DNA of 60,421 bases from Spirulina sp. CS-785/01 (GCF_028330525.1 NZ_JAQMSD010000120.1:1-60421); one strand, 5' to 3'. Positions 14,653-25,369 are shown, counted from the stretch's first letter. Notes: generated by a model from the sequence alone, not told the origin. Program-made: numbers and translations.

Positions 14653-17600
14653 ATGGCTACTTTCACAGCGAACAACGTCAATGAACTGATTAACGTAATT
14701 AACCAAGCTAATGATACTCCCGAAGCAGATACAATCAACCTGATCCCAACTACCTTTAATTTAACCAGTTCCGTTGCAGGGGATATAGAATACGAAGGAC
14801 TAACAGGACTGCCTCATATTACTAGCGAAATCACCATTAATGGGAATGGTGCAACAATTCAACGCGATCCTAGTTTACCTGATGATGATTCAAACAGTTT
14901 TCGTATTTTTTTAGTATCGGGTCCTGGAAACGGGCCGGAAGAGAATGGCAATTTAACTTTGAATGATTTGACGATCAAAAACGGTCGGGCTGTTGGTAAT
15001 AGTAACTGGGCAGTAGCAGGAGGGGGATTATTTAATTTTGGAGGGGCGGTTGCTTTAGATAATGTCAAAGTTACTGAAAATATGTCTATTTCAGGAGGGG
15101 GAATCAGTAATCAAACGCCTTTTTTGGGTGAAGATCAAGAACCAGTTCAAGCTAGTATGACTATTCGTGACAGCGAAATTACAAATAATATCGCTGGTTA
15201 TCCACAAATAGCAAGCGGTTGGGGGGGTGGCATTGAAAATAATAATTCTAGTGTCACGATTGAAGGAAAAACTGTTATATCAGGTAACTCTGCTTTAACA
15301 TTTGAAGATTCTGAAGGTTCTTATTCATGGGGATTAGGTGGAGGAATCTACAATGGTTATGAAGGAGATATCACAATTAACGCAGCGAATCCCGATGATA
15401 TTCAAATTATCAATAACAAAGCAACAGTTGAGGGATCAGCTATTTATATTACAGACGATAAAGCTGTCTTAACTGTCAATGCAGAAACTCAATCTAGTGT
15501 CAAAATAAAAGAAAATTCTTATACTTCTCCAGAGGTTTTTCCGGTATCAGCAATTTCTTTAATAGATGGAGCAACTCTTAATTTGAATGGAGAAGAAAAG
15601 GGAGCAATTTTAATAACTAATAATGGTTCTAACTCTGTAGCAAGTAATGGAAGTGGTATTAGCATAGGTGCATTTTGGGAAGATTATGAACCTGATCCTG
15701 TTTACTTAAATATCAAAAACACAATTATTAAAGGCAATAAAGGTGGATACGATACATCTGAAGTTTACAGTTCCTTCTATGTTAAATCTACAGATAATTT
15801 AAAATCTGAAGAACTAATTTTGGTTAACAACGGAGGTAATGAAATTGGATCAAATAATATTCCAGAGCTTGAAGTTCACCCAAAAGAACAATACTTTACA
15901 GGTGATTTTGGCCCAAGCAAACGGATAGGATATTACAGTCAGCCAACACCATTTAGTACATTAAAATCCCTACAATCTTTTACCGCCCCTACATTGGCTG
16001 ATGTTGACGGAGATGGTGATTTAGATGCTTTTGTTGGAAGCAGTTGGGGAACTTTAGCGTATTATCAAAACAAAGAAGATAATACATTTGAGTTTCCCAC
16101 TGCACTCAATAATGACAACTCTATATTTCCGGGATTAGTTCCTCTGAAGACTGCAACACCAGATTTTATTAAAGGAATTATCCTAGAGAGTGGGCTGAAA
16201 GCAGAAGATGTATTTGGTCAAGTTACTAAACCCAGTATTGTTGATATTGATGGTGATGGAGATTTAGATATTTTCATTGGAGAACATTTAGGATTTACTT
16301 ATTACTTTGAAAATAATGGGGATAATACATTTAAAGACCCTGTAAGTGCTGACACTATTGGTCTAGAGCAACCTACGGTTAACAGCGGAAATTTAGTTAC
16401 CCCCTTTTATTATGCGTCTCCTACGTTTGTGAATGTAGATGGCGATTCTGTAATTGAATATGCTTTTGTCGGAGGTTTGCTTGATAATGAGAATGTTACA
16501 GATATAGATAGTGTTCTCAAAGTTTACAAAAACCAAAGCAGCAATCCTGCCAATCCTCAGTTTAGCGTATTAGAAACTAACAGTTTATTTGAAAATAGCG
16601 TTGAAATCCCTGAAAACCAAGGACTCCGAATAGTTCCAGAAGTCGTTGATTTTGATTCAGATGGAGATTTTGACCTTTTCTTAGCCCAAACGATGCTAGA
16701 CGATGAGACAGGGGAAATTCGCTATTTTGAAAATATAAGAACTAATGAAAATCCTCAATTCATAGAAATCACGCTTCTAAATGATCATCCATTTGCTTAC
16801 CAGTATCTAGATACGCCAGCCAACTCTGATCCTTGGATTGGAGATTTGAATCAAGCAGTTCCTGAGATTGTAGATTTTGATAATGATGGCTTATTTGAAG
16901 TTTTTGTCGGTACACGAAATCCTCAATCTACTGCACAGTATATTCCACGCCTCAACAGTATCTTATACTTGGTACAACAAGGTGACTGGACACCGCCTCA
17001 ATCTCCTGAAATTCCTTCTCAAAACTCTGCTTTTAATTTAATCGGACTCACCCAACTCCGCCAACTCCGCAATGACCCCCAAATTAGCTGGACTATTGAT
17101 GGCACACCTAATCCCTATAACTTACTCACAGGAAGTCAACGCTTTAGTGTAGCCGTTATTGATACCGTAGTTGACCCAGAACATCCACTCCTCAGTCCCA
17201 ATTACATTACAGGAGAAACATTTGCTGGAAATGGCAATATCCCAGCAACAGTGAACAATAACACTGACTTTCAGCACGGAACTCATGTTGCTGGCACAAT
17301 TGGCGCAAATGATTCTAGTATAGGAGTCGCTCCAGGAGTTGGCTTAATTGGGTTAAATATAGCTTATCGCAAAAAAGAAACCGATGATGAAGGAAATATA
17401 ACTTATGGCTCTAAATTAAGCTCTTTAGGCATTACTAACGCTCTGAAATGGCTATCACAAAATCAAGAACAATACAACACTGTTGCTGTGAATATGTCTT
17501 TAGGCGGTGGACCTTATCTTGAAAAAAATTTACAAACATTAGAGACGACGAGCCGTTATGAATTAGTCAAAACATTAGAGAAATTAGGTGTTACTGTAAT

Positions 17601-20600
17601 CGCTACAGCAGGCAATGATTATGGAGAATTTGCTAGAGAAGATAATCCTGATATTAACGCTGAGAACAAAGGGGTAAATGCACCAGCTATATACAGTAGT
17701 TTACTCATCGGTGCAGTTTGGGGTGACGGACGATATGAGTCAACGACATGGCCAAGTTATTTTAATGCAAAAGATAATACTACAGGTGCGGATAAAGTAG
17801 TTAGTTTTAGCCAACGTCTTGACGTTCCAAATATGCTTTTTGCGCCCGGAACTTCTATCCGTAGCACAATACCAGAAAAAGAAGGGAATTTAACTATTGG
17901 AGCAAGTGGAACTAGCATGGCAGCCCCTCACGTTTCAGGTGCGGTTGCCCTCATGCAAGAAGCCTCTCTTGAACTAGGCGGACGCAAACTTGCTCCTGAA
18001 ACGGTAGTTGACTATTTTACAACCCATGCCGATCGCATTTTTGATGGGACTCCTGATGAGGCAACGCTTCAAAAATATCCAAACCTTGTAAACGATCCCG
18101 TTGAGAATACCAATGTTTTAGAAACGAATAAGACTTATAAACGCCTCAACATCTATAAATCTGTCACCGCACTCCAAGACAAATTCAACGAACTGAAAGG
18201 AACAACCCAAGATATTGACGGCACACAAAAAGGAGCAGACCTCTTTACCCCTGTTTATGCGCCCCTCTTCTTCGATAACGAACAAGGCGAACCCACTCAA
18301 TACAGCTTCCCCTTCCTGGGTAGTATCGGTATTGATGGCGTATCCAACCAAGTTGGACCCAAAGACGTTGACCTCTATCGCATTATAGTGGAAGACAGCA
18401 TAACGCAACTGAACGTTAACCTCCTTCCCCATCCCACCTACCCCACCAATGACTTCAACGCGACACTCCGCCTCTTTGACTCAACGGGAACTCCTTTAAA
18501 CAGTGAAGAACTCCCTGTCAATGGGTCATCGGTCTTTACCTACAGCAACAACTCACTCTTAGATATCAATCCCGACAACCCCACAAACTACTACATCGGC
18601 ATTAGTGGAGCAGGTAACACCACCTACGATGTAAACGAGGCAGGCAGTGGAACAGATGGCACTCAAGGAAACTACAAACTCTCCTTTAACTTCGAGATTC
18701 CCGACCCCGACGGCACAAAAGACACCGCCAGTAATGCCGAATTGACCACCGACGGAACAACCAACTCCATTCAAGGCAACATTGGTCAAGACCAAGGCAC
18801 TGATATTAACGCCTTGTCCGATGTCGATATGTATAAAGTCGTCATTCCTGATAATGGCGTAGTCTTTATTGATATCGACACTCCCAATAACAACTTTGTC
18901 CAGTCCTTCCTCCGAGTCTTTGATGAAGCGGGAAATCCAGTGGTTCTCAACGGCGGAGCAGTTGCCGAAAATGATAATGGGGCTGCCGTTGCCACAACCC
19001 CCACAGGGAATGAATTTAACTCAGAAGAAACCCCCAGTAATAACACCGATAGTTTCCTCTACTTTCAAGCCGCCAAAGGCCGAACCTACTATATCGGCAT
19101 ATCCGAAGAAGGAAAGCAAGCCTATGACTCAGAATACCTTGCTCAACGTCCAGACCCCGGAACAGGAGGGGACTATTCCCTCAACCTGACCCTCTTTAAA
19201 AATAACCCCAATAGCAACCCCCTCAATGCACCGAGCGATATTAGTGACCCTGACGGTAGTATTAGTCTTGCTCAAGGACTCGAAGCCATTTCCTTACCCA
19301 TGACCAATCAACGGGGAGAAATTGGTACAGATACCGACCCCTTCGACCAAGAAACCCTAGAGGTGGGGGAAAATGACGTTGATTTTTATAAAGTGAACTC
19401 CCCCACCTCTGGACTCCTCAAAGTTGATGCGAGTGCCTTCAATGCTTCAGAAAGTGACGACCCCCTTCAAGCTGTTCTCCTCCTCCTCACTGAAAACGGA
19501 ACTCCCATCGCATCTACTGGAAGCAGTGGACTGGATGCAGACCAACCCGTTGTCATTGACCGCAACCCTCGTATCATCTACGAAGTTGAAGCGGATACCG
19601 ATTACTATGTGGCTGTTACAGGATCAGGAAGTGAAGATTTTGACCCCGAAATTATGGGGAGTGGTTCTCCTGGGGATACAGGGGAATATGTCCTCAATAG
19701 TGAAGTTCTTGACTTGGAAGAACTAGAACGCTTCTCCGATGACAAAATTAGTAACCCGGCAGTTCAAACTATTTCCCTAGAGGAAACAATTTTTGGTGAA
19801 ATTGGCTCGGATGAAGATTTAGTTGTTGGTGCAGATGACGTTGATCTCTATCGTTTTGTCGCCACCTTTACAGGTAAACTTCGCATTCGCACCACAACCA
19901 ATAGCGCACGGAGTGCCGATACCTTCTTGCGTTTGTTTGATGCTGACGGACAGGAATTAGCTGCCAATGATGATGAAAACGAGGAAACGCGAGGTAGTTT
20001 TCTGGAGGTCGATGTTGTTCAAGGAGAAACTTATTTTGTGGGGGTGAATGGAGCGAGTGAAAACGCAGGGAATTATAATCCTGTTGCGGGAACGGGTAAA
20101 GTACCGGGAAGCGTAGGAGACTATCAACTTAGTTTAACCGGAGAAGCGACAGATAAACCCACACCACCTGAACCGACTCCCCAAAAGTCTCAGGTTCTCA
20201 ACGCAACGAGTAATAATATCTTTGTCTTAGGAGGAACACCAGGTCAAGCCATTCCGTTACAACTCTCCATTACTCAAGTGAATAGTATGAATGCGGTTCA
20301 CGAAATTGGGGTAATTAAAGTGGATGATGACCAAGGTGCGGTCGATGGTCTTCTTCCTGGTGAGAGTCAATACTTTCAAGCGGCGGCCAGTCGGACTACA
20401 ACGATCGCATCGGGATTGCCAGATACAGTATTTGAACGGTTTTCCTCCTCTCGTACTGTCAATTTTCAAGCAGGCGATCGCCTTCTATTTTATATGGTGC
20501 AAAATAGTACCAGTGACACCGTTCTCAATGCCTTAAAACAGGGACAAACACCGCCTCAAGTTTTCTTTGCCAACAATGGCAATGCGCTGCAAGTGACTTC

Positions 20601-21195
20601 ATCGGGAACGGAACAATTTACCCTGAAATGGGAGGATGGCATGGGAGGAAGTCCCGATTTTAATGATCTTGCCTTATCGCTCAGTTTCTCCCCCAATGGG
20701 AACTCCCCTCTAGGGACTGGGTTACAAGGACAACCGGAAGGAGAATTAATTGATTTACGAGGGTTGGGGGTGAAAACGGCAACTCTCGATATTCGCAGTG
20801 AGGCCCGTTATTCTAATACAGTTGGGTTCTATCGCATTGATGATGAAACGGGAGAAATTAATGGTTTAATGCCGGGGGATGAAAATTATGCTCAAGTCGC
20901 TCTTGAAGAACGTCGTGTTATGGACTTTCAAACCGGAGAAACGCCTCCGATTGATTTTGAAGGGTTACTCGCTCCCTTTATTATTGCGAATGCAACGGTG
21001 GCAGAATTCCTAGAGGAAAATGTCCGCAATTTAAGCGGAGGAGAGGCGATGGCGTATTTTCCCTTTATGGCGGCTAATCCTGATGGGGTCGATCATTTAC
21101 GGTTATTGGGAGATAATGTGTTTGGGTTTGAAGATTTACCAGGTGGGGGCGATCGGGATTATAATGATATGGTTTTCCAAGTTGAGTTTGGCTAA
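14653..21195 (+). CDS. 2180-residue mosaic exoprotein with subtilisin (S8) domain
   Basis: The domains run in this order. Residues 1-420 form a parallel beta-helix-like region rich in GGG and N-rich turns. Four FG-GAP/VCBS-like calcium repeats (DVDGDGDLDAF, DIDGDGDLDIF, DFDSDGDFDLF, DFDNDGLFEVF) span about 445-750. A subtilase domain follows with Asp837 (IDTVVD), His875 (HGTHVAG), Asn988 and Ser1088 (GTSMAAPH). Four PPC-like domains (each with DVDxYK/R) span about 1235-1830, and two DUF4114-like domains end in FNDLALSLSF and YNDMVFQVEFG. The catalytic residues are all present, so protease activity is expected. There is no N-terminal signal peptide; type I secretion is inferred. The first 2.5 kb is visibly more AT-rich than the PPC part. 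Confidence 0.9.
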   Translation: MATFTANNVNELINVINQANDTPEADTINLIPTTFNLTSSVAGDIEYEGLTGLPHITSEITINGNGATIQRDPSLPDDDSNSFRIFLVSGPGNGPEENGNLTLNDLTIKNGRAVGNSNWAVAGGGLFNFGGAVALDNVKVTENMSISGGGISNQTPFLGEDQEPVQASMTIRDSEITNNIAGYPQIASGWGGGIENNNSSVTIEGKTVISGNSALTFEDSEGSYSWGLGGGIYNGYEGDITINAANPDDIQIINNKATVEGSAIYITDDKAVLTVNAETQSSVKIKENSYTSPEVFPVSAISLIDGATLNLNGEEKGAILITNNGSNSVASNGSGISIGAFWEDYEPDPVYLNIKNTIIKGNKGGYDTSEVYSSFYVKSTDNLKSEELILVNNGGNEIGSNNIPELEVHPKEQYFTGDFGPSKRIGYYSQPTPFSTLKSLQSFTAPTLADVDGDGDLDAFVGSSWGTLAYYQNKEDNTFEFPTALNNDNSIFPGLVPLKTATPDFIKGIILESGLKAEDVFGQVTKPSIVDIDGDGDLDIFIGEHLGFTYYFENNGDNTFKDPVSADTIGLEQPTVNSGNLVTPFYYASPTFVNVDGDSVIEYAFVGGLLDNENVTDIDSVLKVYKNQSSNPANPQFSVLETNSLFENSVEIPENQGLRIVPEVVDFDSDGDFDLFLAQTMLDDETGEIRYFENIRTNENPQFIEITLLNDHPFAYQYLDTPANSDPWIGDLNQAVPEIVDFDNDGLFEVFVGTRNPQSTAQYIPRLNSILYLVQQGDWTPPQSPEIPSQNSAFNLIGLTQLRQLRNDPQISWTIDGTPNPYNLLTGSQRFSVAVIDTVVDPEHPLLSPNYITGETFAGNGNIPATVNNNTDFQHGTHVAGTIGANDSSIGVAPGVGLIGLNIAYRKKETDDEGNITYGSKLSSLGITNALKWLSQNQEQYNTVAVNMSLGGGPYLEKNLQTLETTSRYELVKTLEKLGVTVIATAGNDYGEFAREDNPDINAENKGVNAPAIYSSLLIGAVWGDGRYESTTWPSYFNAKDNTTGADKVVSFSQRLDVPNMLFAPGTSIRSTIPEKEGNLTIGASGTSMAAPHVSGAVALMQEASLELGGRKLAPETVVDYFTTHADRIFDGTPDEATLQKYPNLVNDPVENTNVLETNKTYKRLNIYKSVTALQDKFNELKGTTQDIDGTQKGADLFTPVYAPLFFDNEQGEPTQYSFPFLGSIGIDGVSNQVGPKDVDLYRIIVEDSITQLNVNLLPHPTYPTNDFNATLRLFDSTGTPLNSEELPVNGSSVFTYSNNSLLDINPDNPTNYYIGISGAGNTTYDVNEAGSGTDGTQGNYKLSFNFEIPDPDGTKDTASNAELTTDGTTNSIQGNIGQDQGTDINALSDVDMYKVVIPDNGVVFIDIDTPNNNFVQSFLRVFDEAGNPVVLNGGAVAENDNGAAVATTPTGNEFNSEETPSNNTDSFLYFQAAKGRTYYIGISEEGKQAYDSEYLAQRPDPGTGGDYSLNLTLFKNNPNSNPLNAPSDISDPDGSISLAQGLEAISLPMTNQRGEIGTDTDPFDQETLEVGENDVDFYKVNSPTSGLLKVDASAFNASESDDPLQAVLLLLTENGTPIASTGSSGLDADQPVVIDRNPRIIYEVEADTDYYVAVTGSGSEDFDPEIMGSGSPGDTGEYVLNSEVLDLEELERFSDDKISNPAVQTISLEETIFGEIGSDEDLVVGADDVDLYRFVATFTGKLRIRTTTNSARSADTFLRLFDADGQELAANDDENEETRGSFLEVDVVQGETYFVGVNGASENAGNYNPVAGTGKVPGSVGDYQLSLTGEATDKPTPPEPTPQKSQVLNATSNNIFVLGGTPGQAIPLQLSITQVNSMNAVHEIGVIKVDDDQGAVDGLLPGESQYFQAAASRTTTIASGLPDTVFERFSSSRTVNFQAGDRLLFYMVQNSTSDTVLNALKQGQTPPQVFFANNGNALQVTSSGTEQFTLKWEDGMGGSPDFNDLALSLSFSPNGNSPLGTGLQGQPEGELIDLRGLGVKTATLDIRSEARYSNTVGFYRIDDETGEINGLMPGDENYAQVALEERRVMDFQTGETPPIDFEGLLAPFIIANATVAEFLEENVRNLSGGEAMAYFPFMAANPDGVDHLRLLGDNVFGFEDLPGGGDRDYNDMVFQVEFG

Positions 21196-21366
21196 AGTGG
21201 CGTGGTCAATCGAAAAAAAATTGACAAAATGCAGAAAATATGCAGTAAGCTCCTAACCCCACAACCAGAAACGAAACCCATCAGGCAAAATTGGTAATAG
21301 AGAATTAAGACTTGGTACATTGAAGAAGGCACAATTGCCCACCTTCACCTCCCACACTCCCTGAAA

Positions 21367-22815
21367 ATGCCTGATATCAACGAATATTATGCAATATTAG
21401 AGATCAAACCTGGCACCCCTCCAGAAGAAATTAAGCTCGCTTATCGTAATCTGGTCAAAGCCTGGCATCCTGACCGCTTCGTTGATGACCCTTTACAGAA
21501 ACAACAAGCCGAAGAAAAAATCAAGAAAATTAACGAGGCTTACGAGTACCTGAAATCCTATCGGCCTAGGGGATCACCAACCGCCTCACAGACTGCTGCT
21601 TCTGCCGCTAAGACCCAATGGGATAAAGTCGAAGCCCAAGCAGAATTATACTACCATCGGGGGGTAGAACGGGCGAAACAGGAACGTTACTCAGAAGCCT
21701 TAGAAGACTTTTCCCTCGCTATTTTCCTGAAACCCGACTATGCCGACGCTTACCGTTATCGGGGTTTAGTCTATTCTATGTTAGGTCGGGAGCGTAAAGC
21801 CAACGCGGATTTGCGGCGGGTGGCTGAATTAAAGCGGAAATGGGGAAAAACGTCCAATTATTCCCGTTATGCTGCACCTCCCCGTAATCCCTACGTTGCG
21901 ACTCAATCCACTGCTCCTTGGACTTGTGTGGGGACATTACGCGGCCATAGTGATATTGTCACCTCTATTGCCATGAGTCCCGATGGCCGCACCTTTGCCA
22001 CCAGCAGTTATGATGAGACAGTGCGACTGTGGCAACTTAGTACAGGACAACAGTTGCGGGTGTTTAATGGTCATGGGGACCAAGTGTATTGTGTGGCCAT
22101 TAGTCCGGATAATCGTATGATTGCCAGTGGTGGGGCCGATCGCAATATTAAATTGTGGAATCTAGACACAGGACAACAGATCCGCACCTTGGGGGGATGG
22201 TTTATGGGTCATACGGACTCGGTGTTGTCGGTAGCTTTTCACCCCGACTCGAAGCGTTTGGCCAGTGGTGGTGCAGATCAAACGGTCCGTCTCTGGAAAT
22301 TAACGACGGGAAAGGAAATTAAAACCATTTCGGGGTATTCCAGTGCGGTGACTTCTGTGAATATTAGTCCCAATGGTCGAACGTTGGTGACGGCGGGGTT
22401 AGAAAAGGCGATAAAATTGCGTTATATGGGGAGTGGTCGCTTGATTCGGTCATTGCGCGATCGCTACAAAATTTTAGCTGTGGCCTTTGCTCCCAATGGT
22501 GCAACCTTTGCCAGTGCTGGATCAGATCATTTAATCCGTCTCTGGGAATTAAAAACCAGTCGAGTGTTAAAATTATTTCGCGGCCACACCGATCAAGTGT
22601 GTTCACTGGCTTTTACTGCCGATGGCAAGATGTTAATTAGTGGCAGTTGGGATAATACTATTAAGGTGTGGCAAGTGGCCACAGGACGAGAAATTTGTAC
22701 GTTAAATGATCACGAAAACCGAGTGTTAGCGGTGGCTGTCTGTCCTGAAGGCCGTAAATTAGTAAGTTGTAGTGCCGATAAAACCATTAAAATTTGGTGG
22801 CCTACGCAGGACTAA
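21367..22815 (+). CDS. DnaJ - TPR - WD40 protein
   Basis: The 482-residue protein begins with a J domain (residues 4-65) with the HPD tripeptide at 34-36, which stimulates DnaK-type Hsp70s. A TPR segment lies at about 95-160, and then about seven WD40 repeats form a beta propeller from 180 to the end (GH...VRLW/IKLW motifs, for example DETVRLWQL and DNTIKVWQV). The glycine-rich and zinc-finger regions of true DnaJ are absent. It is probably a specialised co-chaperone that brings clients to Hsp70 through the propeller. No operon partner is seen. Confidence 0.9.
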   Translation: MPDINEYYAILEIKPGTPPEEIKLAYRNLVKAWHPDRFVDDPLQKQQAEEKIKKINEAYEYLKSYRPRGSPTASQTAASAAKTQWDKVEAQAELYYHRGVERAKQERYSEALEDFSLAIFLKPDYADAYRYRGLVYSMLGRERKANADLRRVAELKRKWGKTSNYSRYAAPPRNPYVATQSTAPWTCVGTLRGHSDIVTSIAMSPDGRTFATSSYDETVRLWQLSTGQQLRVFNGHGDQVYCVAISPDNRMIASGGADRNIKLWNLDTGQQIRTLGGWFMGHTDSVLSVAFHPDSKRLASGGADQTVRLWKLTTGKEIKTISGYSSAVTSVNISPNGRTLVTAGLEKAIKLRYMGSGRLIRSLRDRYKILAVAFAPNGATFASAGSDHLIRLWELKTSRVLKLFRGHTDQVCSLAFTADGKMLISGSWDNTIKVWQVATGREICTLNDHENRVLAVAVCPEGRKLVSCSADKTIKIWWPTQD

Positions 22816-22903
22816 CCAAGTCACTGGACAATGATTGACATTCGTGTTGTTAACGCACCAAACCCTAATTATTCCTAAATTTTTAAATTTCTGATTAGTC
22901 TAT

Positions 22904-22954
22904 CAACCCGTTTTAACGGGTTTCAGCTATGGGCTTTGGGTTTTAACCCAAGGC
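22904..22954 (-). repeat. Double-hairpin repeat element, copy B (inverted)
   Basis: AACCCGTTTTAACGGGTT and CTTTGGGTTTTAACCCAAGG, in the reverse orientation to copy A, followed by CATATAAAGGT, the inverted 5' flank of copy A. It lies between the DnaJ-WD40 gene and hisD, which converge. Confidence 0.85.
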
Positions 22955-23023
22955 ATATAAAGGTAGCATTACCTAAAGACATACAAAACAACTAACAACC
23001 AACAACAAACAACAAATCACCAA

Positions 23024-24328
23024 TCACCCATTATCCATTTCCCGCCGTAACCGCACCGACTCGGAGTGAGAATGTAACCCCTCTGCCTTCGCTAAGGTTT
23101 CAATGGCATTAGACACCTTTTGTAACGCCGTTGGAGAATATTGAATTAAACTCGAATGCTTCATAAAGGTTTCCACCCCTAAGGCCGAAGCATACCGCGC
23201 AGCCCCCGACGTAGGTAATGTATGATTCGGCCCCGCTAAATAATCTCCTACCGCTTCTGGGGTAGAATTACCCAAGAAAATTGCTCCGGCGTGGCGAATT
23301 TGCTCTAATAAATCCCAAGGTTCAGCAATTTCTAACTCTAAATGTTCTGGAGCGAATAAATTCGATAATTCCGCCGCCCTGGAGAGAGAATCCACTACCA
23401 CAATTAAACCATAATGCGCGATCGCTTTCTCCGTTAACAACCGCCTTGGATGATTCCGTAACTGTTGCTCCACTTCCTGTTTCACCTGCTTGGCCAAAGT
23501 TTCATCCGTCGTCAGCAAAATTGCAGCCGCCATGGGATCATGTTCCGCTTGCGCCAATAAATCCGCCGCCACATGAACCGCCTTCGCCTGTTGATCTGCA
23601 ATAATTAACACCTCAGACGGGCCCGCTAGGGAATCAATCCCCACCACCCCATAAACCATCTTTTTCGCCAAGGTGACATAAATATTCCCCGGCCCCGTAA
23701 TCACATCCACCTTTGGCAGGGTCTTCGTCCCATAAGCCAACGCAGCCACCGCCTGGGCCCCACCCACGCGATAAATCTCACTCACTCCCGCTTCTTGGGC
23801 CGCCACCAACACCGCCGGATTCACCTTACCATCCTCTCCGGGGGGCGTAACCATCACAATCCTTGGCACTTGGGCCACCTGTGCCGGAATGGCATTCATT
23901 AACACCGTACTCGGATAGGCGGCCCTTCCCCCAGGCACATATAATCCTGCGCGATCGACCGCATTATAACGCTTCCCTAACACTATCTCATCCTGGCCAA
24001 ACTGCACCCAAGACTTAGGCATCCGTTGCCGATGAAACGCCTTAATTTGCCGACAGGCCAGCGTAATGGCATCCACAAACTCCCGTGACACCTGATGATA
24101 GGCCGCATCCAATTCCGAACCACTCACCCGTAATTGTTCCGCCTTCAACACCTGACCATCAAACTTGGCCGTATAATCTAACAGAGCCTCATCTCCGACT
24201 CGCTTAACCGCCTGTAAAATTTCGCGGACTGCCGCCTCTTGTTGTAGCGTCTCACCGCCCTGAGTACGCCCACTAATTCGTTCTAATTCTGTTTTTGCCT
24301 CAGTTGGCTCGGTGATAATTCGCAGCAT
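23024..24328 (-). CDS. hisD: Histidinol dehydrogenase
   Basis: The 434-residue enzyme oxidises L-histidinol to L-histidine in two NAD-dependent steps with zinc. The signature stretches GLYVPGGRAAYPSTVLMNA, AGPSEVLIIAD and LLAQAEHDP are intact, as is the C-terminal LAGPNHTLPT. Full family length. It is divergently placed from the rpsT-rpo cluster, with 711 bases between. Confidence 0.97.
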   Translation of the reverse strand: MLRIITEPTEAKTELERISGRTQGGETLQQEAAVREILQAVKRVGDEALLDYTAKFDGQVLKAEQLRVSGSELDAAYHQVSREFVDAITLACRQIKAFHRQRMPKSWVQFGQDEIVLGKRYNAVDRAGLYVPGGRAAYPSTVLMNAIPAQVAQVPRIVMVTPPGEDGKVNPAVLVAAQEAGVSEIYRVGGAQAVAALAYGTKTLPKVDVITGPGNIYVTLAKKMVYGVVGIDSLAGPSEVLIIADQQAKAVHVAADLLAQAEHDPMAAAILLTTDETLAKQVKQEVEQQLRNHPRRLLTEKAIAHYGLIVVVDSLSRAAELSNLFAPEHLELEIAEPWDLLEQIRHAGAIFLGNSTPEAVGDYLAGPNHTLPTSGAARYASALGVETFMKHSSLIQYSPTALQKVSNAIETLAKAEGLHSHSESVRLRREMDNG

Positions 24329-24601
24329 GGAGTTAAAAGCCTTCTTCTGATTGCGATCGTCATCGGGGGATATCCTCAGCAGTAACCATCCACTATCCCC
24401 TATCCCTCTCTATAGGTTAGCTTGAATTTCTCCGAGAGGGGGCTACTTGAGGGGAGGAATTTTACACTTTCCCAAGACTACTTCCAATCTCCCCCCCCCA
24501 TTCACTCTTGTCGAGTGACTCAAAACGATGTTATATTAGTATGTCCTAAGTTTACCACCCAAACCTTCTGTCGCTGACTTGCTGTTTTGGAACTCATTAC
24601 C

Positions 24602-24666
24602 GACTGTATGAACTGACTGTATGAACTGACTGTATGAACTGACTGTATGAACTGACTGTATGAACT
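24602..24666. repeat. Five tandem copies of a 13-bp unit
   Basis: GACTGTATGAACT is repeated five times without interruption. The 711-base gap between hisD and rpsT (24329-25039) holds no convincing gene. It also has pairs of short duplications: ACGTGACTCA (24745 and 24761), ACCTAGACCTGTC (24845 and 24861), TTTTCCGCGTTTT (24885 and 24899) and TAATCTTTTCTTTG (25004 and, less its final TG step, 25018). Confidence 0.95.
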
Positions 24667-25039
24667 TACTGTGTCTAACAGACACCTTATGGATTGGATG
24701 GCTTAAAATTAAAATCTTTGCCTTTCCCAGGACGTAACCGAAAAACGTGACTCAATAAAAACGTGACTCAAAAGGACGTAACCCAAGAAAATACCCTCAA
24801 CTGTAGCCCCACGGGGACTTACAGAACAGCAGACTGTCTAGAAAACCTAGACCTGTCAAAACCTAGACCTGTCAAATTGTTTTATTTTCCGCGTTTTGTT
24901 TTCCGCGTTTTATTTTTCGTGTTTTTCGCCCAAGGTTCGCGTCCCATCCGGGAAAACCTAACTAAATAAATTCTCCTAGCATTAAACTAGGGAATTGTCA
25001 ATGTAATCTTTTCTTTGTAATCTTTTCTTGAGGAAGACT

Positions 25040-25369
25040 GTGGCTAACTCAAAATCTGCAATCAAGCGTATCGAAATCGCGGAACGAAACCGCCTCCGCA
25101 ACAAAGCCTATAAATCGTCAGTAAAAACCTTAATGAAAACCTATTTTACTGCCGTCGATGAGTATGTTGCCCAACCCTCATCGGAAGCCCAAGAACGAGT
25201 GAATCAAGCACTCTCCAACGCTTACCGCAAAATCGACAAATCTGTAAAACGGGGAGTGCTGCACGCCAACAACGGTGCAAGAAAAAAAGCCCGTCTCGCC
25301 AAATATTGGCGACTTAGCACCACCAACCCGGAAACCCAAACCACCCCGGCAGCCACAGCAAGTTCCTAA
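25040..25369 (+). CDS. rpsT: 30S ribosomal protein S20
   Basis: The 109-residue basic protein starts [20 protein letters not shown], the typical S20 N-terminus that binds 16S rRNA in the small subunit. The GTG at 25040-25042 with GAGGAAG just upstream is chosen; the longer TTG frame (25028) would add non-family residues and overlap the ribosome site. The last 15 residues are a variable Thr/Ala-rich tail. It is the first gene of rpsT-tatD-rpoB-rpoC1-rpoC2. Confidence 0.96.
   Translation: MANSKSAIKRIEIAERNRLRNKAYKSSVKTLMKTYFTAVDEYVAQPSSEAQERVNQALSNAYRKIDKSVKRGVLHANNGARKKARLAKYWRLSTTNPETQTTPAATASS

Noticed and set aside
24602-24666. CRISPR array
   Set aside because: The 13-bp repeats are directly joined with no spacers, and no cas gene is near.
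24763-24969. 68-residue open frame upstream of rpsT
   Set aside because: It is read through short tandem duplications, has no ribosome site and no family-like sequence.
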